Shown: positions 17,193-28,281 of the stretch, in pieces
How the letters are laid out: each line of letters opens with the position of its first letter
Position numbering within the stretch: position 1 is the stretch's first letter
Assembly (NCBI RefSeq): GCF_024609325.1
Contig: NZ_JANHMQ010000001.1
Coordinates: 1,302,001 to 1,366,000 of the forward strand
DNA from: Geothrix fuzhouensis
GTDB taxonomy: Bacteria; Acidobacteriota; Holophagae; Holophagales; Holophagaceae
Direction: 5' to 3'
Length of the DNA stretch: 64,000 nucleotides
Program-made: the position numbers and the translations under genes
The notes under the pieces: generated by a model
Told to the model about the DNA's origin: nothing
What the model saw: the letters and a program-made list of their open reading frames with translations, nothing else
The model's database searches: none

Positions 17193-18086
17193 ATGCACCT
17201 GTCCCTCCGCATCCTCGCCTTGGTGGCCTCCGCCACCGCCCTTCAGGCCTGGGGCCCGGGCACGCATACCTACGTGGCCTACCAGCTCAAGGAAGTCGGC
17301 ACGAACAAAGCGGAACTGCTGTACGGCGCCATTGCGCCCGACTTCAACCTGCTGAAGTCCATGTCCGCCACGGATCCCCTGTTCCTGGCCACCCACTATC
17401 AGGCCCTGGCCCCTTGGGAAGTGGCCGTCACCCCGCAGGAACGGGCCTTGGCCTGGGGCTTCGCCAGCCATAACGAGGCCTGGGGCGCGGACCACACCGC
17501 CCACATCGCCAGCCTCACCCTGGCGGACACCAGTCAGGGCTATGTGATCCAGAAGGCCGCGGTGCTCAAGGCGACCCTGGAGGCTCAGCTGACCGCCGCG
17601 GGCATGACCGGCTACCTCGGCCTGATCACACCGGACAACTGCCACTTCATCCTCGAATACGGCATCGACCTGCTGGCCCGGAACCTGGATCCGTACCTCG
17701 GCGCCAAGCTGGTGGAGGCCGCCTCTCACCGCAGCCCCGCCATGGGGTCGCTCATGGCCCGCGCCTATGCGCCCGGCGACCTCGGAGGTGGCGCCACCCT
17801 GGCGTACATGGAGGGGGTCTGGCGTACCTTCATGGTTCGCTACGGCCACATTTTGAAGGAACTCGAGGCCAAGGCCCTGCCGATGATGGCGGACTTCCTG
17901 GTGGACCTGGGCATCCAGCTCCAGGTCCTGCCCCCGGTCCCGCCGGACCAGCGCCCCGCCCTGGTGCAGCTCATTGGACTGGCCCTGACGGATTCCATCA
18001 CCATCTGCGCCTCCGACTACCCGGGTGAGATCGGCGCCACCATCCAATCCCTGCGGACCGGTCCGCTCAGCGGAATGGACCGTTAA
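17193..18086 (+). CDS. Exported zinc-dependent phospholipase C-like protein
   Basis: The 297-residue product has a 19-residue signal peptide ending LQA, after which the mature chain would begin with Trp20 ([10 protein letters not shown]). In zinc-dependent phospholipases C the amino group and carbonyl of the N-terminal Trp bind zinc, so this arrangement suits the family. His25, His93, Asp100, His101 and His104 are further candidate ligands. The rest is helical, as in that fold. It lies 51 bases after the activase fusion on the same strand. It may act on lipids outside the cytoplasm, but the substrate cannot be read from the sequence. Confidence 0.75.
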   Translation: MHLSLRILALVASATALQAWGPGTHTYVAYQLKEVGTNKAELLYGAIAPDFNLLKSMSATDPLFLATHYQALAPWEVAVTPQERALAWGFASHNEAWGADHTAHIASLTLADTSQGYVIQKAAVLKATLEAQLTAAGMTGYLGLITPDNCHFILEYGIDLLARNLDPYLGAKLVEAASHRSPAMGSLMARAYAPGDLGGGATLAYMEGVWRTFMVRYGHILKELEAKALPMMADFLVDLGIQLQVLPPVPPDQRPALVQLIGLALTDSITICASDYPGEIGATIQSLRTGPLSGMDR

Positions 18087-18288
18087 TTCTCGCTTTTTTC
18101 TAGGTGATGGACTGCCTGGGACTCGCCTGACGGAGATGGCTCGCCAAATCCTGACCATGGCGGTAGACTATTTCCTTCGCGATCGCAGGCGACCCCCGGT
18201 CTCCGCCTCTTCTCAATCCGAATCATCCCTTTTCGCCCTGACCGGGCCTCCGGAATCTTTCCGAGGGCGGGCCCCTTCAGGAGCGACC

Positions 18289-19587
18289 ATGTCCTTCGAA
18301 TCCCTCGGGCTGCTGCCCGAGCTGCTGCGCGCCGTACGCGAGCAGGGCTACGAACACCCCACCCCCATCCAGACCCAGGCGATTCCCCTGGTGCTGGAAG
18401 GCCGCGACCTCATGGGCCGGGCCCAGACCGGCACCGGCAAGACCGCCGGCTTCACCCTGCCCATGCTGCAGCTGTTGGCTCCCCATGCCAGCACCTCGGC
18501 CTCGCCCGCGCGCCACCCCATCCGCGCCCTCATCCTCACGCCCACCCGCGAGCTGGCCATGCAGGTGGAGGAGAGTGTCCGCACCTACGGGAAGTACATC
18601 CCCCTGCGGTCCACCACCATCTTCGGCGGCGTGAACATCAACTCCCAGACCAAGGCCCTCCGGGCCGGCGTCGAGATCCTTGTCGCCACCCCGGGCCGCT
18701 TGTTGGACCACCAGGGCCAGGGCAACCTGAACTTCAGCCAGCTCGAGATCCTGGTGCTGGACGAAGCCGACCGCATGCTCGACATGGGCTTCATCCGCGA
18801 CATCCAGAAGATCCTCGCCCTGCTGCCCGTCAAGCGGCAGACCCTGCTCTTCTCGGCCACCTTCACCGACGAGATCAAGCAGCTGGCCTCCAAGTTCCTG
18901 CGGGACCCGGCCACCGTGCAGATCACCCCGACCAACACCGCTGCCGAACTGGTTCGGCAGGTCGTCCATCCCGTGGATCGCGAGCGTAAACGCGCCCTGC
19001 TTTCCCACCTGATCACCAGCCGTAAGCTCGAGCAGGTGCTGGTCTTCACCCGCACCAAGCACGGCGCCAACCGCCTCTCCGAGCAGCTGGACAAGGACGG
19101 CATCAGTTCCATGGCCATCCACGGCAACAAGAGCCAGCCCCAGCGCATCAAGGCGCTGGAGGACTTCAAGAAGGGCGCGGTCCGCGTCCTGGTGGCCACC
19201 GATATCGCCGCCCGCGGCCTGGACATTGACATGCTGCCGCACGTGGTGAACTACGAACTGCCCCAGGTGCCCGAGGACTACATCCACCGCATCGGCCGCA
19301 CGGGTCGCGCGGGCAGCGAAGGCGAGGCCCTGTCGCTGGTTTGCGTCGATGAGCACCGGCTGTTGAAGGACATCGAGAAGCTGCTCCGCAAGGAATTGCC
19401 CAAGGATGTCATTCAGGGCTACGCCCCCGATCCCAGCATCCCCGCCGAGCCGATTCAAACCGGACGCCAGGGTGGTGGCGGTGGTCGCAGCCGCGGCCCC
19501 GCTCGTTCGGTTCGCCCCAGTTCGGGCCAGTCGCCTCGGGGCGAACGGGGGCGTCAGTCCACCCGGCCCAGTTCCCGAGGTAAATGA
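18289..19587 (+). CDS. rhlE: DEAD-box RNA helicase, RhlE type
   Basis: This 432-residue ATP-dependent RNA helicase has all core motifs: the Q motif (PTPIQTQAI), Walker A AQTGTGKT at 45-52, PTRELA, DEAD at 158-161, SAT, the motif [13 protein letters not shown] and [10 protein letters not shown]. After about residue 370 comes a Gly/Arg/Ser-rich tail ([10 protein letters not shown]...), which commonly binds RNA. It fits helicases of ribosome assembly and cold adaptation. AGGAG precedes the ATG at 18289; the open frame further upstream overlaps the phospholipase gene and is not used. Confidence 0.93.
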   Translation: MSFESLGLLPELLRAVREQGYEHPTPIQTQAIPLVLEGRDLMGRAQTGTGKTAGFTLPMLQLLAPHASTSASPARHPIRALILTPTRELAMQVEESVRTYGKYIPLRSTTIFGGVNINSQTKALRAGVEILVATPGRLLDHQGQGNLNFSQLEILVLDEADRMLDMGFIRDIQKILALLPVKRQTLLFSATFTDEIKQLASKFLRDPATVQITPTNTAAELVRQVVHPVDRERKRALLSHLITSRKLEQVLVFTRTKHGANRLSEQLDKDGISSMAIHGNKSQPQRIKALEDFKKGAVRVLVATDIAARGLDIDMLPHVVNYELPQVPEDYIHRIGRTGRAGSEGEALSLVCVDEHRLLKDIEKLLRKELPKDVIQGYAPDPSIPAEPIQTGRQGGGGGRSRGPARSVRPSSGQSPRGERGRQSTRPSSRGK

Positions 19588-19676
19588 AGCGGCTGCAGTC
19601 CGAGGCCGGCAGGACTTTTGTGGGGAATAATCCGGGCTATACCCCTTGACACGAGGGTTGTACGGGCGCAGCCTTG

Positions 19677-19688
19677 TTGCTTATGCAA
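19677..19688. promoter_or_regulatory. Possible MarR operator palindrome
   Basis: TTGC-TTAT-GCAA overlaps the ATG of the marR gene. A TTGACA hexamer lies upstream at 19646-19651 without a good -10. MarR proteins often bind short TTGC/GCAA-like palindromes at their own promoters, so this is a candidate autoregulatory site. One short palindrome is weak evidence. Confidence 0.25.
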
Positions 19689-20180
19689 GAACATGCCCCC
19701 GACCCCCTCATTGAAGCCGGCCTCGGAACCCTGGCCGCTGCCGTCCGCCGCACCCTCAAGCAGGTCGTATGGGTCCGTTTGACCCCATATGGACTCAGCC
19801 CCCAGCAGTTCTGGGTGATGCTGGTGCTTCTTGAGAAGGGCCCTTCCTCCCTGCATCCACTGGCCCAGCAGGTGTGGATGGACGACCCAACGGCCAGCCG
19901 TCTGGTGAAGGCGATGGTCGCGCGCGGGTTGCTGACCACCAAGCCGGATCCCCGGCATGGCCGCCGGATTCTGATCGATCTGGCCCCAGGGGCAGTGGCC
20001 CTGGCCCAAGAACTGCAGCACTTGGCCACAGACCTCCACCAGTCCATGGCCGCCGGCCTGTCGCCCGCGGAGCAGGAGGCCCTGAGGGGCAGCCTCCTGA
20101 CCATGATCGGCAATCTGGAGGCCATGTATTCCGCCGCGCTGGCTGAGGGCGAGGCCAAGAGCCGGACCGCCGTGCCATGA
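19683..20180 (+). CDS. MarR family transcriptional regulator
   Basis: The 165-residue protein has the MarR winged helix: LSPQQFWVMLVLLEKGPSSL, recognition helix DDPTASRLVKAMVARGLL, and wing KPDPRHGRRILIDL. Flanking helices provide the dimer interface. It is followed 83 bases later by an RND efflux operon on the same strand, so it most likely controls those pumps in response to a small phenolic or drug-like ligand. The ATG at 19683 is preferred to the in-frame TTG codons at 19674 and 19677. Confidence 0.9.
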   Translation: MQEHAPDPLIEAGLGTLAAAVRRTLKQVVWVRLTPYGLSPQQFWVMLVLLEKGPSSLHPLAQQVWMDDPTASRLVKAMVARGLLTTKPDPRHGRRILIDLAPGAVALAQELQHLATDLHQSMAAGLSPAEQEALRGSLLTMIGNLEAMYSAALAEGEAKSRTAVP

Positions 20181-20263
20181 TCCGGCCCTAGAGCCGATTC
20201 TCCGCCCGGTGCGACCCGCCGGGCTCCTCCGCACCACCCGCTCGAAAAGGCATCGATTCCCGC

Positions 20264-21454
20264 ATGGACGCCACCGATCCCATCCAGTCTTTCGAATCCG
20301 GCGCCGGGCGCCCCGCTCTCCTCCGCGACTGGCGCCTATGGGCCATCCTGGGAACGGCTGCGGTCATTGTTCTGGTCCTCCTTCCCCGGGGAGGAAAGAA
20401 GGAGGCTGGCACCAATCCCGCGGGCGGGCGCCCCGTGCCCATCTTGGCCGCCCAGGCCCGCCAGGGCGACATGCCCGTCAGCCTCACCGGTCTCGGCACC
20501 GTCACCGCTCTGAACACCGTCACGGTGAAAAGCCGAGTGGACGGCCAGCTCATCCGCGTGGACTTCACAGAAGGCCAGATGGTGCGCCAAGGCCAGCTGC
20601 TGGCGGAGATCGATCCACGCCCCTTCCAGGTCCAGCTAATGCAGGCAGAGGGTCAGCTGGCGAAGGATCGGGCCGCCTATCAGAACGCCCAGGCGGATCT
20701 GAACCGCCTCCAGGGCCTGGTCCAGCAGGGCATCATCTCCCGGCAGCAGCTCGACACCCAGAACTCCTCCGTAGCTCAATACGAGGCCACCCTCAAGGCC
20801 GACCAGGCCCAGGTGGAGAGCGCCAAGCTGAACCTCGTCTACAGCCGCATCACCGCCCCCATCGCGGGCCGGGTCGGTCTCCGCCAAGTGGACGCCGGTA
20901 ACATGGTGCGGGCCAGCGACGCCGGCGGCCTGGCCGTCATCGCCCCGATCCAGCCCATCAACGTGGTGTTCTCAGTGCCCGCGGACGATATCCAGAAGGT
21001 GCTGGGGCAGACCGCCAAAAACGGGAAGCTGCCCGTGGAGGCCTGGGATCGCGACCTCAAGACGCGGCTCGCCACCGGCGCCCTCGCGGCCATCGACAAC
21101 CAGGTGGATCCCACCACCGGCACCGTGCGCCTCAAGGCCTTGTTCGCCAACGCTGACCGCACCCTCTTCCCCAACCAGTTCGTGAATGCCCGCCTGCTGG
21201 TCGACACCCTCCGGCGCGTGGTGATCGTGCCCACGGCTGCCGTGCAGCGAAGCCCGCAGGGCTCCTTCGTCTATGTCGTGAAGGCTGACAGCACGGTAGA
21301 GATGCGCGCCATCGAAGTGCTGACCACGAATGGCGATGAAACGGCCGTGAAGCAGGGCCTCGCGAGCGGTGAAACCGTCGTCACGGATGGCCTTGAGAAA
21401 CTGCGACCCGGCAGTAAGGTCGTGCTGCCCAAGCCCACTGGCACAAAGGGCTGA
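20264..21454 (+). CDS. RND efflux periplasmic adaptor subunit (MdtA-like)
   Basis: The 396-residue membrane-fusion protein has an N-terminal membrane anchor at about residues 25-42 ([16 protein letters not shown]). The biotinyl-lipoyl half-motifs ([16 protein letters not shown] and [12 protein letters not shown]) flank a coiled-coil hairpin with many Gln/Ala residues (about 130-190). The beta-barrel and membrane-proximal domains follow. It bridges the inner-membrane pump to an outer-membrane channel. No TolC-type gene is in the window. It is the first gene of the operon with two RND pump subunits. Confidence 0.93.
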   Translation: MDATDPIQSFESGAGRPALLRDWRLWAILGTAAVIVLVLLPRGGKKEAGTNPAGGRPVPILAAQARQGDMPVSLTGLGTVTALNTVTVKSRVDGQLIRVDFTEGQMVRQGQLLAEIDPRPFQVQLMQAEGQLAKDRAAYQNAQADLNRLQGLVQQGIISRQQLDTQNSSVAQYEATLKADQAQVESAKLNLVYSRITAPIAGRVGLRQVDAGNMVRASDAGGLAVIAPIQPINVVFSVPADDIQKVLGQTAKNGKLPVEAWDRDLKTRLATGALAAIDNQVDPTTGTVRLKALFANADRTLFPNQFVNARLLVDTLRRVVIVPTAAVQRSPQGSFVYVVKADSTVEMRAIEVLTTNGDETAVKQGLASGETVVTDGLEKLRPGSKVVLPKPTGTKG

Positions 21455-21458
21455 GCCG

Positions 21459-24400
21459 ATGAATCCCTCCAGGCCGTTCATCCTCCGGCCGATCGCGACG
21501 TCGCTGCTCATGGCGGGGCTGCTGCTGGTGGGCATTCTGGCCTTCCGCCAGCTGCCCGTCTCGGCCCTGCCCCAGGTGGACTACCCCACCATCCAGGTGG
21601 TGACCTTCTATCCCGGCGCCAGCCCCGATGTGATGGCCTCGGCCATCACCGCTCCCCTGGAACGCCAGTTCGGTCAGCTTCCGGGCCTGAACCGCATGTC
21701 CTCCTCCAGCTCGGGCGGCAGCTCGATCATCACCCTCCAGTTCGTGCTGGACCTGAACATCGATGTGGCGGAACAGCAGGTACAGGCGGCCGTGAATGCC
21801 GCTGGGACCTACCTTCCCCGTGATCTCCCCAATCCGCCCATCTACAGCAAGATCAATCCGGCTGACGCACCCATCCTCACGATGGCCCTTACTTCGAGGA
21901 CCCTGCCCCTCTCCAAGGTGGAGGACTTCGCGGACACCCGCCTGGCCCAGAAGATCTCGCAGCTCCCGGGCGTGGGCCTCGTCAGCATCAGCGGCGGCCA
22001 GAAACCCGCCGTCCGCATCCAGGCCAACCCGTCGGCCCTGGCGGCCAAGGGTCTGACCCTGGGCGACGTGCGCACCGCCGTGGCCCAGAGCAACGTGAAT
22101 CAGGCCAAGGGCAGCTTCGACGGCCTGCGCCAGGCCTACGCCATCGGTGCCAACGACCAGCTGCTGTCCAGCGAGGACTACCGCCCCCTCATCATCGCCT
22201 ACAAGAACGGCGCCCCAGTGACGCTGTCCGACGTGGCCACCGTCCACGATGGCGTGGAGAACGCCCGCCTGGCCGCCTGGAAGAACACCACCCCCGCCGT
22301 CATCCTCAACATCCAGCGGCAGCCCGGTGCCAACATCATCGCCGTCGTGGACCGGGTGAAGGAACTGCTCCCCCAGTTGCGGGCCTCACTGCCCGCGGCC
22401 GTGGAGCTGACCATCCTCACGGACCGCACCACCACGATCCGGGCCTCGGTGGCGGACGTGGAATTCACCCTGATGCTCACCATCGCCCTGGTGGTCATGG
22501 TGATCTTCCTGTTCCTCCGGACCCTGGCCGCCACCATCATCCCCAGCGTGGCCGTGCCGCTGTCGCTGGTGGGCACCTTCGCGGTGATGTACCTGCTGGG
22601 CTACAGCTTGAACAACCTCACGCTCATGGCCCTCACCATCTCCACCGGTTTCGTGGTGGATGACGCCATCGTGATGATCGAGAACATCATGCGCTACATC
22701 GAAGAGGGCGAACCGCCCCTCCAGGCGGCGCTGAAGGGCTCGGGCCAGATCGGCTTCACCATCCTCTCCCTGACCGTCTCGCTCATCGCAGTGCTCATCC
22801 CCCTGCTGTTCATGGGCGACATCGTGGGCCGCCTCTTCCGCGAGTTCGCCGTCACCCTCAGCGTCACCATCCTGGTGTCCGCCGTGGTATCGCTCACGCT
22901 GACGCCCATGATGTGCGCCAAGCTGCTGAAGCACACCCCGGCGTCCGAGCAGGGCCGCTTCTACCAGTCCTCCGAGCGGGTCTTCCAGCGGATCATCGCC
23001 TTCTACGGTCGCACCCTCACCTGGGTGCTCAAGCATCAGACCGGCACGCTGGTCGTGGCCGTGGCCACCCTCGCCTCCACGGTCCTGCTCTACCTCGCCA
23101 TCTCCAAGGGCTTCTTCCCCGTGCAGGACACGGGCGTGATCCTGGGCATCTCCGAGGCGCCTCAGACCGTCTCCTTCCCCGCCATGGCCGAGCGACAGCA
23201 GGCTCTCGCGGCCGAGATCCTCAAGGATCCGGCTGTGGCGAGCTTGTCGTCGTTCATCGGTATCGATGGCACCAACACCACGCTCAACAGCGGTCGCATC
23301 CAGATCAACCTGAAACCGCTGGAAGAGCGCGGCCTGAGCGCCAGTGAAGTCATCCACCGCCTCCAGCCCGAGCTGGCCAAGGTCGAGGGCATCCGCCTCT
23401 ACCTCCAGCCCGTCCAGGACCTCACGGTGGAAGACCGGGTGAGCCGCACCCAGTACCAGTACACCCTCGAGGACGCCGATCCCAAAGAGCTGGGCGAATG
23501 GGTGCCGCGCTTCGTGGACAAACTCTCCTCCCTGCCCGAGCTGCGCGACGTAGCCAGTGACCAGCAGAATGCGGGTCTCCAGGTCCGCGTCACCCTCGAC
23601 CGGGCCACGGCCTCGCGCCTGGGCATCACGCCCCAGATGCTGGACGACGCGCTCTACGATGCCTTTGGCCAGCGGCAGGTCTCCACCATGTTCACGCAGC
23701 TGAACCAGTACCGCGTCGTGCTGGAAGCCCCCCCCGGCCAGTACCAGCGGCCCGAGGATCTCCAGGCCATCTACGTGCGTTCCGCCTCCGGCGGATCCGT
23801 TCCCCTCAGCGCCTTCACGCGCATCGAGACCATCACCTCCCCTCTGGCCGTGAACCACCAGGGCCAGTTCCCCACGGCCACCGTCTCCTTCAACTTGGCT
23901 CCCGGCGCATCCTTGGGTGATGCCGTGAAGGCCATCCAGTTGGCCCGCCAGGACGTGGATCTCCCGCCCAGCATCAAGACTGGTTTCCAGGGTACGGCGC
24001 AAGCCTTCGGCGCCTCGCTTTCGAACACGCCCTTCCTCATCCTCGCCGCGGTGCTGACGGTCTACATCCTGCTGGGCGTGCTGTACGAAAGCTACATCCA
24101 CCCCATCACGATCCTGTCGACGCTGCCTTCGGCCGGTGTGGGGGCGCTGCTTTCGCTCATGCTCTGCCGGACGGATTTCAGTGTCATCGCGCTCATCGGC
24201 ATCATCCTGCTCATCGGCATCGTGGAAAAGAACGCCATCATGATGATCGACTTCGCGCTGGAGGCCGAACGCAAGGACGGCAAGCCGCCTGAGGAAGCCA
24301 TCTATCAGGCCTCCCTGCTGCGCTTCCGGCCCATCATCATGACCACCATGGCGGCCTTGCTGGGGGGTGTGCCCCTGGCCCTGGGCACGGGCGTGGGCGC

Positions 24401-24548
24401 TGAACTGCGCCGTCCCCTGGGCATCGCCATCGTCGGCGGCCTCATCTTCAGCCAGATCCTCACGCTCTACACCACGCCCGTGATCTATCTGGCGTTTGAT
24501 CGCCTCGCACGCCGCCTGCGCGGCGTGCGCCGGGCCACTACCGAATGA
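21459..24548 (+). CDS. RND multidrug efflux transporter (MdtB-like)
   Basis: This 1,029-residue pump has twelve transmembrane segments and two large periplasmic loops, the HAE1 family pattern. The N-terminus is [19 protein letters not shown], and TM4 has the proton-relay aspartates in [16 protein letters not shown]. The repeat of the fold begins near residue 530. The start at 21459 lies 4 bases after the adaptor stop codon; an earlier in-frame codon inside the adaptor gene is unlikely. It resembles one half of heteromeric MdtBC-type pumps, with the paralogous partner directly downstream. Confidence 0.93.
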   Translation: MNPSRPFILRPIATSLLMAGLLLVGILAFRQLPVSALPQVDYPTIQVVTFYPGASPDVMASAITAPLERQFGQLPGLNRMSSSSSGGSSIITLQFVLDLNIDVAEQQVQAAVNAAGTYLPRDLPNPPIYSKINPADAPILTMALTSRTLPLSKVEDFADTRLAQKISQLPGVGLVSISGGQKPAVRIQANPSALAAKGLTLGDVRTAVAQSNVNQAKGSFDGLRQAYAIGANDQLLSSEDYRPLIIAYKNGAPVTLSDVATVHDGVENARLAAWKNTTPAVILNIQRQPGANIIAVVDRVKELLPQLRASLPAAVELTILTDRTTTIRASVADVEFTLMLTIALVVMVIFLFLRTLAATIIPSVAVPLSLVGTFAVMYLLGYSLNNLTLMALTISTGFVVDDAIVMIENIMRYIEEGEPPLQAALKGSGQIGFTILSLTVSLIAVLIPLLFMGDIVGRLFREFAVTLSVTILVSAVVSLTLTPMMCAKLLKHTPASEQGRFYQSSERVFQRIIAFYGRTLTWVLKHQTGTLVVAVATLASTVLLYLAISKGFFPVQDTGVILGISEAPQTVSFPAMAERQQALAAEILKDPAVASLSSFIGIDGTNTTLNSGRIQINLKPLEERGLSASEVIHRLQPELAKVEGIRLYLQPVQDLTVEDRVSRTQYQYTLEDADPKELGEWVPRFVDKLSSLPELRDVASDQQNAGLQVRVTLDRATASRLGITPQMLDDALYDAFGQRQVSTMFTQLNQYRVVLEAPPGQYQRPEDLQAIYVRSASGGSVPLSAFTRIETITSPLAVNHQGQFPTATVSFNLAPGASLGDAVKAIQLARQDVDLPPSIKTGFQGTAQAFGASLSNTPFLILAAVLTVYILLGVLYESYIHPITILSTLPSAGVGALLSLMLCRTDFSVIALIGIILLIGIVEKNAIMMIDFALEAERKDGKPPEEAIYQASLLRFRPIIMTTMAALLGGVPLALGTGVGAELRRPLGIAIVGGLIFSQILTLYTTPVIYLAFDRLARRLRGVRRATTE

Positions 24549-27500
24549 GCATCTCCACTCCCTTCATCCATCGTCCGGTAGCCACCACGCTGCTGACGAT
24601 CGCCCTGGCCCTGCTAGGTGCCATCGCCTACACCTTCCTGCCGGTCTCCCCCCTGCCTCAGGTGGAGTTCCCCACCATCCAGGTTTCGGCGGGGCTGCCG
24701 GGGGCCAGTCCAGAGACCATGGCCTCCTCCGTGGCCACGCCCCTTGAGCGCCAGTTCGGGCGCATCGCCGGCATCACCGAGATGACCTCGACCAGTTCCC
24801 TCGGAGGAACGAACATCACCCTTCAGTTCGACTTGAGCCGCAACATCGACGCGGCCGCACGCGACGTCCAGGCGGCCATCAACGCGGCCCGGGGCGACCT
24901 GCCCTCGAACCTGCCGAACAATCCCTCCTATCGGAAGGTGAATCCCGCGGATTCGCCCATCCTCATGCTCGCGCTGACCTCAAACCTGATTCCCCGTGAG
25001 CGCATGTATGACATCGCCTCCTCGGTGCTTCAGCAGAAACTCTCCCAGGTCCAGGGCGTGGGTCAGGTCTTCGTATGGGGCGGCGCGCTGCCGGCCGTGC
25101 GCGTGGATGTGAATCCCGCCGTGCTCAATGCCCAGGGCCTGGCCCTGGAAGACGTGCGCCTGGCCATCGCCGCGGCCAACATCAACCGGCCAAAGGGCGA
25201 CATCTCCAACAGCACCACCACCTGGTCCCTGGCCACCACCGATCAGCTGAGGACGGCCGCTGAATACCAGCCGCTCATCGTGAGGTACAGGAAAGGCAAT
25301 GCGCTGCGCCTCTCGGATGTCGCCAAAGTGACGGACTCGGTGGAGAACATCCGCAATCGCGGCTTGTCCAACGGCGTTCCAGCCATCATCGTGCCCATCT
25401 TCCGCCAGCCCGACGCCAACATCATCGACACCGTGGACCGGGTCCGGGCCATTCTCCCCCAGCTCCAGGCCTCGCTCCCGCCCACCATCGAGCTGAAAGT
25501 GCTCATCGATGCCACCCGCACCATCCGGGCCTCGGTGAGGGACGTACAGCTGGCGCTGAGCATCTCCATCGGCCTGGTGATCCTGGTGGTCTTCGTGTTC
25601 CTGCGCAGTGTTCGCTCCACGCTCATCCCCAGCGTGGCGGTGCCCATCTCACTTATCGGCACCTTCGGTGTCATGTATCTGCTGGGCTACACCATCGACA
25701 ACCTGTCACTGATGGCGCTTACCGTGGCCACAGGCTTCGTGGTGGATGACGCCATCGTGGTGGTGGAGAACATAACCCGCCATCTGGAAGATGGCATGCA
25801 GCCCATGGAGGCCGCCCTCCACGGCGCGAAGGAGATCGGTTTTACCGTGGTCTCCATCAGCATCTCGCTCATCGCCGTGTTCATTCCCATCCTGCTCATG
25901 GGCGGCATCGTGGGCCGCCTCTTCCGCGAGTTCGCCGTCACCCTCTCCGTGGCCATCGTGGTGTCCATGGTGGTGTCCCTCACCACCACGCCGATGATGT
26001 GCGCACGCTTGCTCCGGCCGCACAGCGAGGAACGCCATGGGCGGATCTTCCAGGCCACGGAGCGCGCCTTCCAGTGGATCATGGGGCACTACGAGACCTC
26101 GCTGGCCTGGGTGCTGCGGCATCAGCGCTTCACCCTGACCGTGGCTCTGGGCACCATGCTCGCCACCGTGGGCCTCTACGTGGTGATCCCCAAAGGCTTC
26201 TTCCCCCAGCAGGATACAGGTCGGCTTACCGGCTCGATCCAAGCCGCCCAGGACATCTCCTTCGCGGGCATGGAGAAGCTGATGACGGGGTACGTGGCCA
26301 TCGTGCAGGCCGATCCTGCCGTGGAGAGCGTCACGGCCTTCGTCGGTGGCGGTAATACTGGCCGCATGTTCTGTTCTCTGAAGCCCAACGACCAGCGGAA
26401 GGAGACCGGAGACCAGGTCATCGCCCGCCTGCGAGGAAAGACCGCTCACCTCCCCGGCGGCACCCTCTACATGCAGCCGGTCCAGGACATCCGCATCGGC
26501 GGACGCCCTTCCAGCTCCCAGTATCAGTACACCCTCCAGGGCGACGACGCCCGCGAGCTGTTCGATTGGGCCCCGAGGGTGCTCCAGAAGCTCCGCACGG
26601 TCCCCCAGCTGGCGGACGTCAACACCGACCTGCAGAACAAGGGCCTCGAAGCCTCCCTGACCATCGACCGCACCACGGCCTCGCGGCTGGGCATCACCCC
26701 CCAGGCCATCGACAGTACCCTGTATGACGCCTTCGGCCAGCGCTTCGTCTCCACCATCTACACCCCCCTGAACCAGTACCACGTGGTGATGGAGGTGGAC
26801 ACACCGTTCATGCAGACGCCCGATGGCCTGCGCCACACCTATGTGCGGTCCACCACCGGGGACCTGGTGCCTCTCAGCGCCTTCACCCATCTGGAGCGGC
26901 GGAACACGGCCCTCTCCGTGAACCACCAGGGTCAGCAGCCCTCCGTGACCCTGTCTTTCAATCTACCGGTGGGCGTGGCCCTGGGCGATGCTGTCACGGC
27001 CATCGACAAGGCCCAGCAGGAGATCCGCCTGCCCGGCACGATCCGGGGCAGCTTCATGGGGACAGCCCAGGCCTTCAAGGCCTCGCTGTCCAACCAGCCC
27101 CTCCTGCTGGCGGCGGCGCTCCTCGTGGTCTACATCGTGCTGGGCGTGCTGTACGAAAGCCTCATCCACCCACTCACGATCCTGTCCACCTTACCTTCCG
27201 CAGGTGTGGGCGCCCTGCTGGCCCTGCTGGCCTTCCGGACCGACCTCAGCGTCATCGCCTTCATCGGCATCATCCTGCTCATCGGCATCGTGAAGAAGAA
27301 CGCCATCCTCATGATCGACTTCGCCATCGAGGTGGAACGGCGGGAGGGCAAGACCCCGGAGGAATCCATCTTCCAGGCCTGCCTGCTGCGGTTCCGGCCC
27401 ATCACCATGACCACCATGGCGGCCATGCTGGGCGGCCTGCCGCTGGCCATCGGCATGGGCACCGGCTCCGAGCTGCGCCGCCCTCTGGGCATCGCCATCG

Positions 27501-27637
27501 TGGGCGGCCTCCTCTTCAGCCAGCTCCTGACCCTCTACACCACCCCCGTCATCTACCTCTACATGGACCGGGCCCGGCTGCGGTGGGAGCGGTACCGGGC
27601 CTCCCGGCGCGCCCTCCCCCCCGTCATCGAAAGCTGA
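24545..27637 (+). CDS. RND multidrug efflux transporter (MdtC-like)
   Basis: This 1,030-residue paralogue of the preceding pump starts [19 protein letters not shown] and has the TM4 aspartates in [16 protein letters not shown]. Its ATG overlaps the previous stop codon (ATGA), so the two are translationally coupled and probably made in equal amounts. Two RND subunits after one adaptor is the MdtABC arrangement, in which a mixed trimer exports bile salts, novobiocin or metal chelates in enterobacteria. The substrate here is unknown. Confidence 0.93.
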   Translation: MSISTPFIHRPVATTLLTIALALLGAIAYTFLPVSPLPQVEFPTIQVSAGLPGASPETMASSVATPLERQFGRIAGITEMTSTSSLGGTNITLQFDLSRNIDAAARDVQAAINAARGDLPSNLPNNPSYRKVNPADSPILMLALTSNLIPRERMYDIASSVLQQKLSQVQGVGQVFVWGGALPAVRVDVNPAVLNAQGLALEDVRLAIAAANINRPKGDISNSTTTWSLATTDQLRTAAEYQPLIVRYRKGNALRLSDVAKVTDSVENIRNRGLSNGVPAIIVPIFRQPDANIIDTVDRVRAILPQLQASLPPTIELKVLIDATRTIRASVRDVQLALSISIGLVILVVFVFLRSVRSTLIPSVAVPISLIGTFGVMYLLGYTIDNLSLMALTVATGFVVDDAIVVVENITRHLEDGMQPMEAALHGAKEIGFTVVSISISLIAVFIPILLMGGIVGRLFREFAVTLSVAIVVSMVVSLTTTPMMCARLLRPHSEERHGRIFQATERAFQWIMGHYETSLAWVLRHQRFTLTVALGTMLATVGLYVVIPKGFFPQQDTGRLTGSIQAAQDISFAGMEKLMTGYVAIVQADPAVESVTAFVGGGNTGRMFCSLKPNDQRKETGDQVIARLRGKTAHLPGGTLYMQPVQDIRIGGRPSSSQYQYTLQGDDARELFDWAPRVLQKLRTVPQLADVNTDLQNKGLEASLTIDRTTASRLGITPQAIDSTLYDAFGQRFVSTIYTPLNQYHVVMEVDTPFMQTPDGLRHTYVRSTTGDLVPLSAFTHLERRNTALSVNHQGQQPSVTLSFNLPVGVALGDAVTAIDKAQQEIRLPGTIRGSFMGTAQAFKASLSNQPLLLAAALLVVYIVLGVLYESLIHPLTILSTLPSAGVGALLALLAFRTDLSVIAFIGIILLIGIVKKNAILMIDFAIEVERREGKTPEESIFQACLLRFRPITMTTMAAMLGGLPLAIGMGTGSELRRPLGIAIVGGLLFSQLLTLYTTPVIYLYMDRARLRWERYRASRRALPPVIES

Positions 27638-27644
27638 GGACGCC

Positions 27645-28178
27645 TTGGCCTCTGGCGACTGGTCCGGGGAAGCAACCCAACCGTCCGGCCAGGGCGCTTC
27701 CCTTGGCCTGCAAGTGGCGCTGGGGATTCTGGCCATCCCTATCGTCCTGGTGCTGTTCCTCTTCGGGCAATCGAAGACAGTCGAGGCCCAGGCCTGGCCC
27801 GTGATCCACCGAGTCGCCCTGGGACTGCAGACCGACGCTGGGGTGGAGCGGCTCTACCGGGCCAACCCGGCGCTAGCGAGCAGGTACCCCACCGAGGAGG
27901 CCTTCCTCGAACGGGTGCGGGCCTACCGACCCCAGTTCGCCAACCTGCCGGGCCTGCCGCCCAAGACCGGCCGCTACGAATGCCATGCGGGGCCCAACGG
28001 GTTCCGAGCTTCCGTGCAGGGCTCCGGCGGGTCCTGGGCCATCTTCGAGGTGAGGCAGGACATCCTCTTCGAGAAAGTGCCGGGGGAAGGCCTCCTCCGC
28101 CTGGAGTTCTCGCCAACCCGGGAGGCCAACGGCCATGAGCGGCGGGCCCTCCGGAAAACCAGGGCCGGGTCGGACTAA
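27645..28178 (+). CDS. Hypothetical single-pass membrane protein
   Basis: The 177-residue product has one hydrophobic segment at about residues 22-42 (LQVALGILAIPIVLVLFLFG) followed by a periplasmic-type domain with no family I recognise. It starts with TTG 7 bases after the RND stop codon, behind GAGGA. No ATG exists in the first 60 codons. The position suggests it is the last gene of the efflux operon. The C-terminus is rich in Arg and may run past the functional domain. Confidence 0.55.
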   Translation: MASGDWSGEATQPSGQGASLGLQVALGILAIPIVLVLFLFGQSKTVEAQAWPVIHRVALGLQTDAGVERLYRANPALASRYPTEEAFLERVRAYRPQFANLPGLPPKTGRYECHAGPNGFRASVQGSGGSWAIFEVRQDILFEKVPGEGLLRLEFSPTREANGHERRALRKTRAGSD

Positions 28179-28281
28179 GGGTGGGGCTGGCCACCGCACC
28201 CTCTCCGCGGGCCCTTGTGGCAGCTCTACCGTTGGCCTCGCCGCTTGAGCCAGCCCCCCTGGGATGCGATCCTGTAAGGCT

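Noticed and set aside
22386-24101. A 571-codon open frame opposite the MdtB-like gene
   Set aside because: The sequence is rich in Glu/Gly/His as expected for the antisense of a GC-rich membrane gene; the RND pump on the plus strand is certain.
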